Assembly (NCBI RefSeq): GCF_015207655.1
Contig: NZ_JADEWN010000006.1
Coordinates: 62,001-126,000, forward strand
Direction of reading: 5' to 3'
DNA from: Gloeocapsopsis crepidinum LEGE 06123
GTDB taxonomy: Bacteria; Cyanobacteriota; Cyanobacteriia; Cyanobacteriales; Chroococcidiopsidaceae
Length of the DNA stretch: 64,000 bases
Below the pieces are notes generated by a model. That model did not search any database, had not been told where the DNA came from, and was given only the letters and a program-made list of their open reading frames with translations. The translations under genes and the position numbers were made by a program. Shown here in pieces: positions 61,791 through 64,000 of this stretch. The stretch's first letter is position 1, and every line of letters starts with the position of its first letter.

Positions 61791-63314
61791 ATGCCTTCTA
61801 ATTTTTCTCGACGTGAAGTTTTAAGGCTGCTCAGTTTTCTATCCGCTGGAGCAGCTGGTGTAGGAAGTGTACCATTTATTAGCAGTCTTGTTAATAAAGC
61901 CAACGCACAAACAAGTAGTGTTTATGTTCGGGAGAATATAGCCACGTTTATGCAATCGCCTGCAAAAATTGCAGCTTTAAGGGAAGGAGTTCGGGTGATG
62001 CAGTCTCGGTCTAGTAACGATCCGACGAGCTGGATTTACCAAGCAAATATGCATGGCATTCCCAGAAACGAGTCGCGAAGATTGACAGCATGGGGTACTT
62101 GCAATCATGGGAGTTTCTTCTTCTTTCCCTGGCATCGAATGTATGTGTACTACTTTGAGCGAATTCTGCGTCAAGCATCCGGCGATCCTACTCTGGCACT
62201 TCCTTACTGGAACTATTCAGATTTCCCCGATCAGCGTCCTTTACCAGAGCCGTTTCGCAATCGACTACTACCTGACGGCTCCACTAATTCTCTTTATGTA
62301 GAACAACGCGCTCCTGGTATAAATCAAGGTACAACTGCATTAGCATCCGCTGAAGTCAGTTATAGTGCGGCTTTTCAACGCACAAACTTTTTCCATACCA
62401 GTTCTGGACAGCAAAGCTTTGGCGGTCGTAGAGCAACAAGCTCGATGCATCGCGGTTCTGGTGGAGGACTTTTAGAGGGACGACCACACAACCAAGTTCA
62501 TGTAGTGGTAGGTGGTAGCAATGGCTGGATGCGTCAGGTAGAAATGGCTGCTCGCGATCCAATTTTTTGGCTCCATCATTCAAATATTGACCGCCTTTGG
62601 GGGCGGTGGCTTTCATTAGGAGGTGGAAGGGCAAATCCTCTCAATGATCGTGACTGGATGGACGATCGCTTTACCTTTTTTAACGAAAATGGCGACCGAG
62701 TGACGATGCGTGGCAGAGACATCATCGACACAGTACAGCAACTAAACTATAGATATGACGATGCCCCGCTAGGAAATCAAATGCTGGTGAGTGGAATGAG
62801 CGGTGCTGAGTCTTCTTCACAAGCAGCTGCAACTCCTCAACTGTTAGCTACAACACCTATGAATAATCAGCAAATGTTGGTAGAACTCAGAGAAGCTCCA
62901 GTAACTCTCACTTTGCGATTTCCAGAGTCACAAGGATATAGAGCGTTCAGTAATAGAACCTCAGCAGTAAGTTCTCTTACACTTAATGTTGAGAAAGTTG
63001 AATATAATCCTAGAAATTCAATTCCTTATGAGGTTTATATCAACCTGCCTCAAGGGGTTCCTCCAGACCGCAACAGTCCTTACTACGTAGGTAGATTGGC
63101 ACTATTTGCACATCCCCAAAAAGCCACCTTTAGTCTTGATATTAGTGAAGCGGTAAGCGAGTTACAGCGGCTTAATCTCATAACTGGAGATTCTATCTCA
63201 GTTACGTTTGTTCCACCTGCTGGGGAGGTTAATGTATTGCAAAGGACAGATCGCGCTAGACAATTGCCAGGGGTAGTTCGTTTTGAACGAGTGACTATCA
63301 CAACAGCAAACTGA
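61791..63314 (+). CDS. Tyrosinase/polyphenol oxidase-like copper enzyme with Tat-type leader
   Basis: SRREVLRLLSFLSAGAAG leader; NHGSFFFFPWHRMYVYYFERIL (CuA), HNQVHVVVGG and DPIFWLHHSNIDRLWGRW (CuB). SD ggaggag directly before ATG at 61791. Confidence 0.9.
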   Translation: MPSNFSRREVLRLLSFLSAGAAGVGSVPFISSLVNKANAQTSSVYVRENIATFMQSPAKIAALREGVRVMQSRSSNDPTSWIYQANMHGIPRNESRRLTAWGTCNHGSFFFFPWHRMYVYYFERILRQASGDPTLALPYWNYSDFPDQRPLPEPFRNRLLPDGSTNSLYVEQRAPGINQGTTALASAEVSYSAAFQRTNFFHTSSGQQSFGGRRATSSMHRGSGGGLLEGRPHNQVHVVVGGSNGWMRQVEMAARDPIFWLHHSNIDRLWGRWLSLGGGRANPLNDRDWMDDRFTFFNENGDRVTMRGRDIIDTVQQLNYRYDDAPLGNQMLVSGMSGAESSSQAAATPQLLATTPMNNQQMLVELREAPVTLTLRFPESQGYRAFSNRTSAVSSLTLNVEKVEYNPRNSIPYEVYINLPQGVPPDRNSPYYVGRLALFAHPQKATFSLDISEAVSELQRLNLITGDSISVTFVPPAGEVNVLQRTDRARQLPGVVRFERVTITTAN

Positions 63315-64000
63315 TCATTGCACAATCACGTCTTTAGACATAGATCGAGTAACACTGTATCAGGATAGGGGGTATCTACCAATGTACAAGTAGAAACAAA
63401 TTGTAATAATTGCAAGTATTGAGAGAGGAGTAATTGATTTAAGACTTACGCAAGAACGCTCTATAAATCTTATTTTTATGTACTTCTAGATACACTGCGC
63501 AAATGGATTCTCTGCGTCATATCATGTGGGAAGCTGCTTGCGCATTTATATAGTTCGTTTGCTTAAATGTTGCAACAGTTATCTGACTATTAGCTATTAG
63601 CTTAAAGTCATAAATAATCGCGAGACTGACAACAGCTTGTCAAATAGTTTTCGCTCACAATATAGCAAAAAAATAACCAATTGGATAGGAGGAAATCAAA
63701 TTACTTGCAAGCAAATCAAATATACTACAATCGGAAGAAAAGATTAAAAATACCATAGTTGCTTCAATAAGAATGTTAAGACAGACGTGTTTTAATCAAG
63801 AGAATTAACTTCATTTTTTAAGTTTATGATACTTAAAGATTAGTTTAAAATACACAACTTGCAAAGACTGCAAAGTCTGCAATCTCAAGAATTATCACTG
63901 TTTCTAAAATTAAATTTCTGAATGACTATGACAAGATACTTCAGGGAATATTTTGCTGTTTTAGGCAAAAATCTACTGTTTGTTTTCATCTTTATTGAAT

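Overview
This 64 kb window is cyanobacterial chromosome. GCGATCGC (HIP1-like) sites are frequent, and cyanobacteria-typical genes are present (ldpA, a ycf45/R3H-type ATPase, an FecR/CHASE2 group, DUF2839). I see no prophage, CRISPR array, intact transposase or rRNA.

Main blocks: (1) sucrose-phosphate phosphatase-like gene with ruvA, a deoxyhypusine-synthase-like gene, and cobO. (2) A minus-strand glycan locus at 7.1-13.8 kb: sulfotransferase, three glycosyltransferases and a HepA/MsbA-type ABC exporter. (3) mtnA next to dxs. (4) An AraC regulator divergent from azoR and a DUF1772 gene, then a sensor kinase with no adjacent response regulator. (5) lysS carrying a C-terminal KTSC domain. (6) A cytochrome P450 broken by one in-frame TGA. 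(7) A repair group: recA, xseA, xseB, nurA. (8) tRNA-Gln(TTG), an R3H/AAA ATPase, ldpA, ssb, leuA and a LabA-like NYN protein. (9) A CHASE2-Ser/Thr kinase, an FecR protein with about 27 PVDNTPxE repeats, and a putative outer-membrane barrel protein. (10) A Tat-type tyrosinase with a long C-terminal domain.

The strongest unexplained signals concern small repeats. A 63-bp insertion in nurA is in frame and flanked by a perfect 10-bp direct repeat. ldpA contains a repeat-derived in-frame expansion. A composite three-hairpin element has a compensatory stem change between its two copies, and its copies and related arrays lie at convergent gene junctions. All assignments come from reading the sequence and ORF translations; no database search was run.
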